From Brasenia schreberi (taxonomy: Eukaryota > Streptophyta > Magnoliopsida > Nymphaeales > Cabombaceae): a stretch of 64,000 nt of DNA. A program made the position numbers and the translations under genes. The notes beneath the pieces were generated by a model. It searched no databases and had not been told where the DNA came from. It saw only the letters and a list, made by a program, of their open reading frames with translations. The stretch covers positions 15,181,501 to 15,245,500 of the forward strand of contig JAYKKT010000079.1 of NCBI GenBank assembly GCA_036023115.1, given 5' to 3'. Below are positions 36,701 through 48,700 of the stretch, piece by piece (position 1 is the stretch's first letter; every line of letters begins with the position of its first letter).

Positions 36701-39700
36701 AACAAATCATTGTTGCTAGATCTAGAACAGAAGCTGAATCTAGAGCAATTACTCATGCTGTGTGTGAAGGAAAGTGGGTATCCATCTTATTGTATGAGTT
36801 GGGATTTACGTCTGATCAACCTATTTTGTTATATTGTGACAAAAATGCAGTTATACAGATAGCTTCAAATCTAGTGTATCACGAAAGAACCAAACACATA
36901 GAAATCGACTGTCACTTCATCAAAGAGAAGGTTTCAAATCAGGAATTCTGACTTGAATATGTTAAATAAAAAATCAGAGGGCTCACTTTCTAACTAAAGC
37001 CATCACCAACAAACAACTGAAGGATACTTTGTCCAAGTTGGGTGTTCTCAATATCTTTCACCCAACTTGAAGGAGAGTGTTAGAGATTGTAATGAGTCTC
37101 ATAGTAGACTCGTTACAATACATATTCAGTCTCAATGTTCATTTAGTTATACTTAATTAAGAATAGGGGTAGTTTAGTCTTTCAAGTTAGAAGGTACTTA
37201 TAAATAGGTAATTAGAGTTAGTGTTAAAAATAAGAGAAAAGGGTGCAGTGTGTGTGTCTCAGCTGCCCAGAGAGACGTGTGTAAGTAATTTTATTTCATG
37301 TTAATGAATGATCATTTATAACACTATCCACTTATCAATATCCTTATAAATTCTATTATTGGTATAGAAACCAAAATTTGATTGATGTTTCTTATTCTTG
37401 ACAACAATTTATGACGATCAAATTTGATTGCTTTTTGGTCTTTTCTCTACCATTTTCTTTGCGCCATTACAATTTTTTCCATTACAGGGCCTCTTTTGAC
37501 TGTTCTTGATGTTTCGACAAGTGTGACACTTTGGTGGATGTATGTACTGCATTTTTCTTGTACTTCCTGATTTCATTTTAAGAATGTGACTCCCTTATCT
37601 ATATTTCATATTCACATCATGCTTTAATCTTCCTGTAGACATATAATATGTCATTGCATGACTGCACTGCATCCTCTCTACTCTTCATTGTGTTTTTGGC
37701 TTTGATAATTATACATGTGTGACATTGCTAAGACAAAAACTTGGGAATACTTAGTGTTATACATTAAGGATACTATTTTCATATGTTCAAAATCAAGGCA
37801 TGCACGGCAGAATGCATTTGAAAGGAAAGTTCCTTCTGTCAGTTTATTCTTCATAATTTCTGCTGCCATATTATCATATTTGAGTTTCTAATTTATGACC
37901 TCCTATTATTTTACTGGGCATGTTCTCCAGCTTTTTAAGTTGAGCTATGTTTCTGAAGTTTTTATAATTTATCTATTTGTGGTTTTCTTATGATTTGCTT
38001 TCAGATTGTGTATGTGCATTTCATGTTCAGTCTTGTAATGGTCTGTTATTTTCTACTGCTTTTCTTATTCTAATTGCAGGAGGAACTTGCTAAAAATTTC
38101 TTCAAGGATGGAAGACATTTAGATTTACAAGGTAGAATCATCATTGGACCATTTTGTTTTTGTACTTTAGTAATATTTTCAACTTATAGTTGCTTCTTGT
38201 AGCTTTTCAGGAAACATGTACTTTATACGTGAGTAGGATTGTTAAATGTAAATGGCATAGCCGTTGGAGGCCAGACTGCCTCCAACGGCTAATTGGCCTC
38301 AACTAGCCATTGGAGGCGAGGCTGCTTCCAATGGCTAGCTTTCTTTAGTCTCTCTCTCTCTCTCTATGTTGTATTCTTCCATCTTGTTGCTCTATAAATA
38401 AGAGCTCTACTCCATCAATAAATTAAGTTGTCTTGAATAACCTTTGATTTGTATTTTGACCATCTTATTCTTAACTATTGTTGCATTTTTGACTTGTGAC
38501 ATCCATACTTCGATACTTTGATATCTTAGAGTCAAGTCAAAAAAACCTCATTTTGAATGTGAAGTATGTCAACTTGGGAAACACCAAAGAGCCCCTTATC
38601 CTTTAAGTGACTCTAGGCAATCTCAACCTTTTGAGCTCCTTCATTCTGATATATGGGGTCTCAGTCCAGTTACTTCATTGTTTGGTCAGAAGTATTTTGT
38701 CTCATTTATTGATGATTGTACGCGTCTTACAATTATTTATTTAATGAAATCAAAATCAGAAGTTTCTTCTATCTTCCCAATTGTACATAAATTCATTCTT
38801 ACCCAATTCAATACTTCCGTGAAAATACTTCATTCAGATAATGGAGGAGAATACATTAGCAGACATTTAGAAAAATATCTACACAAATATGGTATTATTC
38901 ATCAAACTTCTTGTTCTTATATAACAACAATAACAACAACTAAGCCTTTTCCCATACTAGACGGGGTCGGCTACATGGATTCTTTGTTTCCACAGATCCC
39001 TATCATATGCCATGTTAGCAGTTAACTCCCAATAAGCTAGATCATTCTTTATTGTTTCTTTCCAACACTTTTGTGGTCATCCTCTATCTCTTTTAATACT
39101 TTCCAAATTTAGTTTTTCTAACCTTCTTATGGGTTCTTCTTTTGATCTTCTTTCTATATGTCCATACCATCTTAAACGATGTTCTCTCATTTTATCTTCT
39201 ATTGGTGTCACTCCTAATTTGTTTCTAATAACCTCATTATGTATACGGTCTTTTCTTGTATGATCTTCTTGTTCTTATATACCTCAGCAAAATGGCATTG
39301 CTGAAAGGGAAAATCATCATATTCTGGAAGTAGCTAGAACTCTATTACTCCAGAATAATGTACCAAAATTCTATTGGGGAGAAGTTGTTCTTACCGTCGT
39401 TTACCTAATCAATAGCATGCCTAGTAGTGCACTCAAGGGTGAAAGTCTAATGAAATGTCTCGATAAGGAATTAAAACATTTTCATATAGTTCATCGTATC
39501 TTTGGTTGTACCTGTTTTGTTCATATTCATCTACTTAGTCATGAGAAACTTGATCCTAGGTTCGTAAAGTGTATTTTTCTTAGTTATTCAAACTCTCAGA
39601 AAGGCTATAAATGCTACGATCCTACTCTTAAGAAACTATATGTATCCATGGATGTCACCTTCTCATAATCTACTCCCTATTATTCTTTCTAGGGGGAGTC

Positions 39701-42700
39701 AATTACCTCTCAACATAGTTTTTCTTATGTCGTTCCACTAATTCCTAGTGAGACAGGAGATAATGCAGATGACTATAGAGAAAAGGCAAATGAACCAAAG
39801 GAGACCTTGATGTACAAGATTGAGGAAGATTATTTACTCTCAAGAAGAACAATTTAATTTCCAACTACCAAAGATATTTTCCTTGACTCAGATCCTCAAT
39901 TTCAAGTGGAAGAGGAGGACCTGGAAATTCCTATTGCCATTTGCAAAGGTAAACGTGCTGGTGCACGATATCATATCTCTGATCGTGTCTCATATGCTAA
40001 TACTTCTGAAAATTATCGAAATTTTGTTATGAATGTTGAGAAACACAAGATTCCTACGAAATTTGAAGAAGCAAAAAAGTGTTCTTTGTGGAAAGCTGCA
40101 ATAGAAGAGGAACTGGATGCCCTTGTGAAAAATAATACTTGGATCATCACAAAACTACCTCCTGACAAGAATATTGTAGGATGCAAGTAGGTATTCACTA
40201 TTAAATATAAGGCTGATGAAACCATCAAAAGATATAAAGCTACATTAGTTTCTAAAGGGTATAGTCAGTCATATGGTATTGACTACACTGAAACCTTCGC
40301 ACCTGTGGCTAAACTTACTTCCATACGAATATTTCTTAGTATGGCAGCGAACTTGAGATGGGATCTATGGCAGTTAGATGTGAAAAATGCTTTCTTAGAA
40401 GAAGACTTTAATGAAAAAGTATATATGGAACTACCTCCAGGAATGAGTATCAAAACATCTGATGATAAAGTGTGCAAACTAAATAAAGCTATTTATGGGC
40501 TGAAATAGTCACCAAGAGCTTGGTTTGAGAAATTCAGTAAAGCAGTATGGAATCTAGGATACCAAAGGAGTCTCAATGATCATACAATTTTTTTAAGAAA
40601 TAAAATTATATTCTTGCTATCTATGTTGATGATATCATTGTTATAAGAGATGATCTTGAAGAAATATCACAATTAAAAAGGAATCTTCATAGATTGTTTG
40701 ACCTCAAAGAGTTGGGCCGACTCCACTAGGTGTTGTATTCCTCCCAAGCTATCTTCCTAACTTAGAGAAAATATACCATGGATCTCCTTCAAGAAACAAA
40801 CATGCTAGATTGTAAACTAAGTGACATCCTTATAGAGGTAAATCAAAAATTGTTGATTGGTGATAGTGAAGAGTTCAGAGACATTCACAAATATCAGACT
40901 TTGGTTGGCAAACTTATATACTTGACAATAACTCGTCCATATATTACTTATGCAGTGGGCATTGTGAGCAAATTTATTGATTCTCCTACCAAGAATAATA
41001 TGGATGCAGTGTATAGAATTCTTCGATATCTCAAATCAATATCTGGCATGGGTCTACTTTATTCTAAATCCTACAAATTCAACATTGAACTTTATTCCGA
41101 TGCAGATTGGGCTGGATCTCAAGATGACCGCAAATCAACTAAAGGTTATGTTGCATTACTTAGTGGGAATATTATATCATGAAAAAGTAAAAAACAAACA
41201 GTTGTTGCCAGATCTATAGCTGAAGCAGAATGCAGAGCGATAGCTCAAGCCATGTGTGAAGGAAAATGGGTATCTTCATTAATCAGTGAACTTCGATTTA
41301 CTTCTATTCAGCCTGATTTACTTCTATTCAGCCAATACCACTATATTATGATAGTAGTGCAAGAATTCAGATGGCTTCCAATCCTGTATATCATAAAAGA
41401 ACCAAACATATAGAAATTGACTGAGAGAGAAGATATCTAATCAAGAATTCAAATTAGAGTATGTTCAATCAACAAAACAAAGGACTATTTTTTTTTACTA
41501 AAGCTACTACTAGTAGACAACTCAAGGACACATTATCAAAGTTGGGTGTTCTCAATATCATTCACCCAACTTGAGGGAGAGTGTTAAAGATTGTCATAGT
41601 AGTCGTTATGAGTCTTAGTGTAGATTATATCCATTTAGTAGTACTTAAGAATGATTAAAGATAGTTTAGTCATTCAAGTTAGATAGCTTATAAATAGGTA
41701 GATTAGGGTTAAGTCTGAAAATAAGAAAGAGAGGTTGGATGACAGCCAAGTGTAGATGTCTTTGCATTTTGGGGCAGATTGGAGGAATGCCTCCAATCTG
41801 CCAAAATCTGTAAGTCGTTTTCTTCCTATTAATGATATTATTTACAACAGGGACCATGACCAAATAAGGATACAATATGCCACTATTACAAGAAAAGTGG
41901 TCATATCAAAACCACTTTTCCTCTTCTTCGAAAAAAATATGGGAACGTGGGACTCGTGGAGGATAAAGACGGATGAGCTTTGCCGACCAATATCAAAGCA
42001 TACATACAAGAAATGCTCAAAGAAATGGCATGCATTTTCAGAAATGCTCTCTTCACTTCTTAAGGTATGTCTTGGTTTTCATATTCGGGTGCTTCTTTTT
42101 ATATGACTCATTATGATAAATCTTTAAACAACTCTCATTATATCTTTGGAAAACATGGAGATGCTGTAATTCTGCTTGAAATCAAAGATTTGAAATTGTA
42201 ATTAGAGAAGTGTAGGTCGACACCCTCATGGTTGTCGTCGCCTCTCACGTTTTCTTATTAATCTCACTTAACCTAATTACAAACTTAAGACTTTATAGGT
42301 ACTAATCTAACTTAAATGACCTAAGTACCCTTAATAAGAGACTAACCTTACCCGATTCCCAATGGATGAGAATCTGATCCATTGAGATCCAAACCACTAA
42401 TTAGACATAAACACACTTACAAATACATGATAGAACTTAAACTTTAAACTTAAGATCTAAGAATTCAAACTTCAACTTGATTTCCAATACGCCCCCTCAA
42501 ATTGAGTTCTTGAAGACTTGAAACTCCCAACTTGGCAATAGCTTTCTCAAATCCATTTATTACAACTGGTTTAGTGAAGATATATGTCAATTGATTTTTT
42601 GATCATACATGAACCAGGTTGAAGATCCCCTAGAAAATCTTTTCTCTGATAAAGTGGCAATCTATTTCAATTGATATTCCCATTAGCTTTATACTTTACC

Positions 42701-45700
42701 GAAAATACCCATTTGCATCCCATTGTCTTCCTCTCTGATGGTAGATCGACTAGTTCCCACGTTTTGTTTCGTATAAGTACTATAATTTCTTCTTCCATTG
42801 CCACCTTCCATTCTAGATGTTGTTTTGCTTTTTCAAATGTTCTTGGAATATAGGTATTATCTGCTTTCATCACAAACAACTGGTATTCTCTGGGATAATT
42901 AGAATATAACACCATCTTTTGTAATGAATATTTTGTAACTTCACGTTTTACTTTCTGAAGTGCAATAGGTAAATCACTCGACTCATTACCTAAATTATGG
43001 GAAGTTACCTGAGAAGGAGTTAGATCTAATTCGGGATGAGGATTTTGATTCAAGGTAGTTGACTGATGTGGGAGAAAGGCCTTTCTTTCACCTCTGTTAT
43101 ATACATATCATTCCTTCTCCTAAGGGAGTAGCATCTCCTCCTCTTCCCTCTCATGCACCAGTTGAGTTTAACTGGTAGAAGTGGTATCACATTTGGAGAC
43201 CGGATATCTGATGGAAGAATTTCCTGCATGTTATAAAATGGTGTATATTTATGGAAGGTAATATCTATTATAACATATAATTTTCTTCTGAGAGGATCAT
43301 AACACTTGTACCCCTTCTCAGTAGAGGAATATCCCAAGAAAATGCATTTGATCGATCTTGCATCTAGTTTATCTCTTAAACCATAATAAATATGAACGAA
43401 GCATGTACATCCAAACACTCTTGGGAGTAGATGAAATTGTTTCGGGGAAGGACATAATGAATAAAATGGAGTATTACCATTCAGAACCTTGCTTGGCATA
43501 CGATTTATAAGGAAAATTGCAGTTAAAACTACTTCACCCCAATAACATTTCGGAGCATTACACCCAATAAAAAATGTTCTAGCAACTTCTAAAATATGTC
43601 TATTTTTCCTTTCATAAACACCATTTTGCTGTGGAGAATGGGCACATGAGGTCTAGTGCAACATCCTATGATCTAGGAAATATGAATGAAGTGATTGAGA
43701 CATAAACTCACTACCATTATCACTGGGAAAGATTTTAATATTATGCTGAAATTAAGTATGCACAAATTAACAATATATAGGGAGGATATTCTTTACTTCA
43801 TCCTTCGTTTTCATGAGATATATCATAGTAAATCTAGTACAATCATCAATAAATGAGGTAAAATACTTATATTCATACAATGAGGTAGTAGAGCAAGGTC
43901 CCCAAATATCATAATCAACAATCTCAAAAAGAATTGAAGATTTTTCTTCACTCAAAGGAAAAGAAATACGATGATGTTTTGCCTTCTCATAGGTTTCACA
44001 GTTCAAATTAAAATCATTACAATGACTAAATTCAGGTAGTAGCATCCTAATTTTAGATAAAGGAAATGTCTTAGTCTCTGGTGCTAGCGAGGTAGGTCTC
44101 CTTTATGTTTTTCTGTAGTAACTGTTGATTGCATGACTGCTTCCTTATTTTCTTCATAAAAGTAGAGACCTCTCTTCACACTACCCCGACCAAAGATCCT
44201 CCCTATCCTCAGTTCCTGAAAGAAATATTCAGTATAATAAAAAATTATACGACATTTTAGATCCTGAGTCATGACAAAGACTGATAATAAATTGACTGAT
44301 ATATTGAGAACATGTAAAATATTTTGTAATATGCTAAAAGGTGTAGTAATACTTCATTTTTCAACTATAGGAGTGTTAGTCATCTGCCAACCTAATATTA
44401 ATTGGTTCCTGAGTTAACTCATAGTTATCAAAAAAATCTCTCCTACTGACCATGTTATCTGTGGTGAACTAGGTTGAAAATACCGAGTTAAATCTTTTCT
44501 CTGATAAAGTGGCAATCTATTTCTATGTGTTTGATTCTTTCATTAAATATAGGATTCAAGGCTATTTGGAGGGCAACTTTACTATCTGTAAAGAAGTTAA
44601 TTGGAATATTTCCTTTGAGACCAATCTCTTCTAGAAGTGATATAATCCATAGACTTTCACACATTCCCAGAGCAATGACACGATACTCGGCCTCTACAGG
44701 TTACTATAGGTTGATCCGACCACTATAGGTTGCTTCTTGCTTTTCCATGATACTATGTTGCCTCCCAAATATACCATATATCCAGAGGTAGACTTTCTAT
44801 CTATTTTGGAGCCTACCCAATCAACATCTGAATAGATTTTTATATCAAGTGGTAAATGTGGAGCATACAGTAACCCGTAGGTTATCGAGGATTTCAAGTA
44901 TCTAATAATATGAAATACTGTGCTCATATGATGTTTAGATAGACAGTGCATCCACTACTAACATATCCAACTGTAAAACTAATGTCAGGTCGAGTAATAG
45001 TAATGTATATCAACTTTCCCACTAATCTTTGGTACTTACCAACATCTTCATATGGTTTTGCAGGCTTATCAATATCTTTCTTAGATATTTCCATGGGAAT
45101 AAAACATATTCTACAATCCTCCATTTTAGTTTCCTTCAGTAAGTCTAGAATATATTTTCTTTGACTTAGAAATAAGCAATCATTTTTATGAATCACTTAT
45201 ATTCCCAGGAAATAATGTAATCTTCTCAAATCCTTCAAGTCAAACAATGTACTTAGTCTTCTCTTTAGGTCAAGCATGCCTTCATTATCGTCATTTGTAA
45301 TTATGATATCATCAACATAAACTAATAACTTGATGGTTTTTTGACCTTGCTTGATAAAGAGTGTATGTTCATTGGCACACTGTTTGAAACCCAATTTCAT
45401 AACACCAACTCTGAACTTTTTGAATCATGCTCATGGGGATTGTTTTAAACCATAAATTGATTTCTTCAATTTACACACTTTACCCTGCTGTTGTTCCCGA
45501 AGATATCTAGGTGGTAGGTCCATATAAATATCTTCCATAATATCTCCCTAAAGAAAGGCATTAACTTTCAACTGCCATAATTACCATCTTTTATTGACTG
45601 CCATGCTTAAAATAATTCTAATGGTATTCATCTTAGCCACTGGAGCAAATGTTTCTACGTAATCTATGCCATATGACTGATTGTAACCTTTAGCTACTAA

Positions 45701-48700
45701 TATGGCCTTGTATCTTTCTATATTTCCATCAGCCTTATACATTACAGAAAATACTTATTTGCAGCCTACCGTTTTCCTCCCTATTGGTAGATCAACCAGT
45801 TCCCAAGTCTTATTTCGTACCACTACTGCAATTTCTTCTTTCATTCTGGTTGTTGTTCTGCTTCTTTAAATGTTCTTCGAATATATGTAGTATCTGTAAT
45901 ACTCCCTGAGATAATTCGAATATGATACCAATTTTTGTAATGAATATTTTACCACTTCACATTTTCCTTTTCGAATTTCAATAGGTAGATCATTCAACTC
46001 ACTATCTGAGGTATGGGAAGTTACCTGAGGAGGAATTGGATCTGATTCTGAGAGAGGATCTTAATTTAGGATGGTGGATTGATGAGGAGGAAAGGCCTTT
46101 CTTGCACCTTTGGTATATACCTTTGATTCCTTCTCTTGAGGGGGTATTATCTCCTTCTCTTCCCTTCCATGTTTTGGATGAGTTTCAACTGGTGGAAGAG
46201 GTATCACATTTGGAGACAGTTCTTCTGATGGAGGAACTTCCTGCATATTATAGAATAGTGTATCTTCGTGAAAGGTAACATCCAAAGTAACATATAATTT
46301 TCTTTTGAGAGGATCATAACACTTATAACCCTTTTGAGTAGAGGAATATCCCAAGAAAATGCATTTGATTGATCTCGCATCTAGTTTATCTTTCAAACCA
46401 TGGTGGATATGAACAAAGCATGTACATCCAAAGACTTTAGGCATTAAATGAAATTGTTTCTGGTGAGGACATAATGAATGAAATGGAGTATTACCATTGA
46501 GGATTATGCTTGGCATACGGTTTATAAGGAAGATTACAGTTAAAACTGCTTCACCCCAATAACATTTCAGAGCATTACACCCAATTAAAAGAGTTCTAGC
46601 CATTTCTAGAATATGTCTATTCTTCCTTTCAGAAACTCTGTTTTGTTGAGGAGAATAAGCACATGAAGTTTGATGTAACATTCCATGATCTAGGAAGTAT
46701 GAGTGAAGTAATTGAGACATAAACTCACCACCATTTTCATTGCGAAAGACTTTAACAATATGCTGAAACTGAGTACGCACAAACTGACAATATATAGGTA
46801 GAATATTCTTCACTTCATCCTTAGTTTTCATGAGGTAAATCATGGTAAATCTAGTATAGTCGTCTATAAAAGATACAAAATACTTATATCCATGCAGAGA
46901 AGTAGTGCAAAGACCCCAAATATAAAAAATGTACAATTTCAAAAGGAATAGAGGATTTTTCTTCACTTAAAGGAAAAGAAGTACGATGATGTTTTGCCTT
47001 CTGGCAGGTCTCACAGTTCAAATTCAAATTTTTACAATGACTAAATCCAGGTAATAGTATCCTAAGTTTAGATAAAGGTAGATGTCCTAATCTCTTGTGC
47101 CAACGAGGTAGATCCTCTTGTTTTTCTGTAATAATCGTGGATTGCATAGTTGCTTCCTTATTTCCTTCGCAAAAGTAGAGGCCTCTCCGCACACTATTGT
47201 GACTAAAGATCCTCCTTGTCCTCAGTTCCTGAAATACACATCTAGTAGAATAAAAAATTATACGACATTTCAGGTCCTCAGTCAAGGCAAAGACTGATAA
47301 TAAATTTACTGATATATTAGGAACATGTAAAACATCTTTTAATATGCCAAAAGGTGTAGTAATACTTTTTTTTCTCACTATAGGAGTGTGTGAACCATTT
47401 GCCAGCCTAATATTAATTTGTTATTCAGTCAACTTATAATTATCAAAGAATTCCCTCTTACTAACCATATGATCGGTGACACCAGAATCAATGAGAATAA
47501 GGAATGTTTATATTACCTTTAGCCAAAAATGAGAAAGGATATGCCATGGTAGCCTGAGAATCACTATTGGAGGACGTAGATGGAGTGTGTGAATCAATCA
47601 AACGAGCTTTGAGCAACTCAATCTCCTTCTTCATATCATCCAATGAGTTTGCACAGTTTTTAATTTTTTGTTTGTCATTCTGATCACTGCTGAAGTAGGC
47701 ATTGTTAGATCTATTCTGAAAGTGAGTCAGTCTGCCAACTAATTCTCAACAGGTTTCCTTTGTATGTCATGATTTTTCATAATGAGAACAAGTTAATTTT
47801 GTTTTTTCTTCAGGAGTAAGTGCGAATCTTCCTTTATCACGTCCATAACTTCCTCTACCACAGGAAAAAGAAGGATTAGAAGTATTTCTTCCCACAAAAG
47901 GAGTGGTTTCTGAATTGATTTTGGTCTCCTTCTCTAAATATTTTTTGTCTTCCTCCTGGAGTAAGAGAGAGTACACTGTGCTCAAGGATGGTAATTCTTC
48001 TCTGCTAAGAATATTATTTTTCACTGCCTCATACTCTGAAGAGATACCTCATAAGAGGTCAAATACTTTTCTCTCTTCAAACTCCTCATTGCGCTCTTGT
48101 GTGCAACTTTGACATTTTGTCTTTGAATAAAGTTGTAACTCTTCCCATAAGCCTCTGAGTTATGCATAATACTCACTCACATATCTGCCTCCTTGTTTGC
48201 ATTTCCTAATTTTCTCAATGAAGTCATATTTCTTGGCTATATTTTTCCTTTGGGCGTAAGCATCATGAACTGCTAACCAAATATCCTTAGCAGTTTCTAA
48301 GAACATTAATGTACTAATAATTGAAGGTGACATTGATTGGAGAAGCCAATCACTAACTAGTGCATTTTTCCTTTGCCATCGTGAGTAAAGTGGATCAGTA
48401 TTTTGAGGTTGTTGTATGTCACCAGTCAAATAGTCCTAACGCTCCCTTGCCATTACCGCCAATTCTATAGATCTGGCCCACTGAAGGTAATTCTTTCCAT
48501 TTAATTTCAGATTTGTTATTTGGAACCCTTCACCTTTGTCTGCTGAACTTTGTTCACTTGTGTCTCTTATCTTAGTCATCTCCATGTTTATAAGGATCCT
48601 CACAGAAATTTCAAGAAGACAATTGTCAACTAATAATGTGATGGCTTCTGCAACCCAACACAATCCTCACGAACAACTTCAATATCAACCTAAAAATAGA

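Larger units (their letters stand above)
33464..37323 (+). mobile_element. copia B
   Basis: It runs from the primer-binding-site-like TGGTATAAAACAGAG (33467-33481) through gag, protease, integrase, reverse transcriptase and RNase H to a polypurine tract TTGAAGGAGAG and a 3' LTR at 37078-37323 (TGTTAGAG ... ATAACA, 246 bp). The LTR at 33092-33463 in front of it is clearly diverged from its own 3' LTR, though both share AGTTAGA and GGTA.TT.GGTCTTT-like blocks. It lies sense in intron 2. Confidence 0.82.
38529..41849 (+). mobile_element. copia C, 3' two thirds, inside copia D
   Basis: It begins in the integrase zinc-binding region, with no 5' LTR, and ends with a polypurine tract TTGAGGGAGAG and a 3' LTR at 41582-41849 (TGTTAAAG ... 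TTACAACA, 268 bp). After it, the zinc-knuckle gag of copia D resumes. The missing left part of C and the missing 5' LTR/gag of D are adjacent, so one deletion could have removed both after C inserted into D. It is closely related to copia B. Confidence 0.8.
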
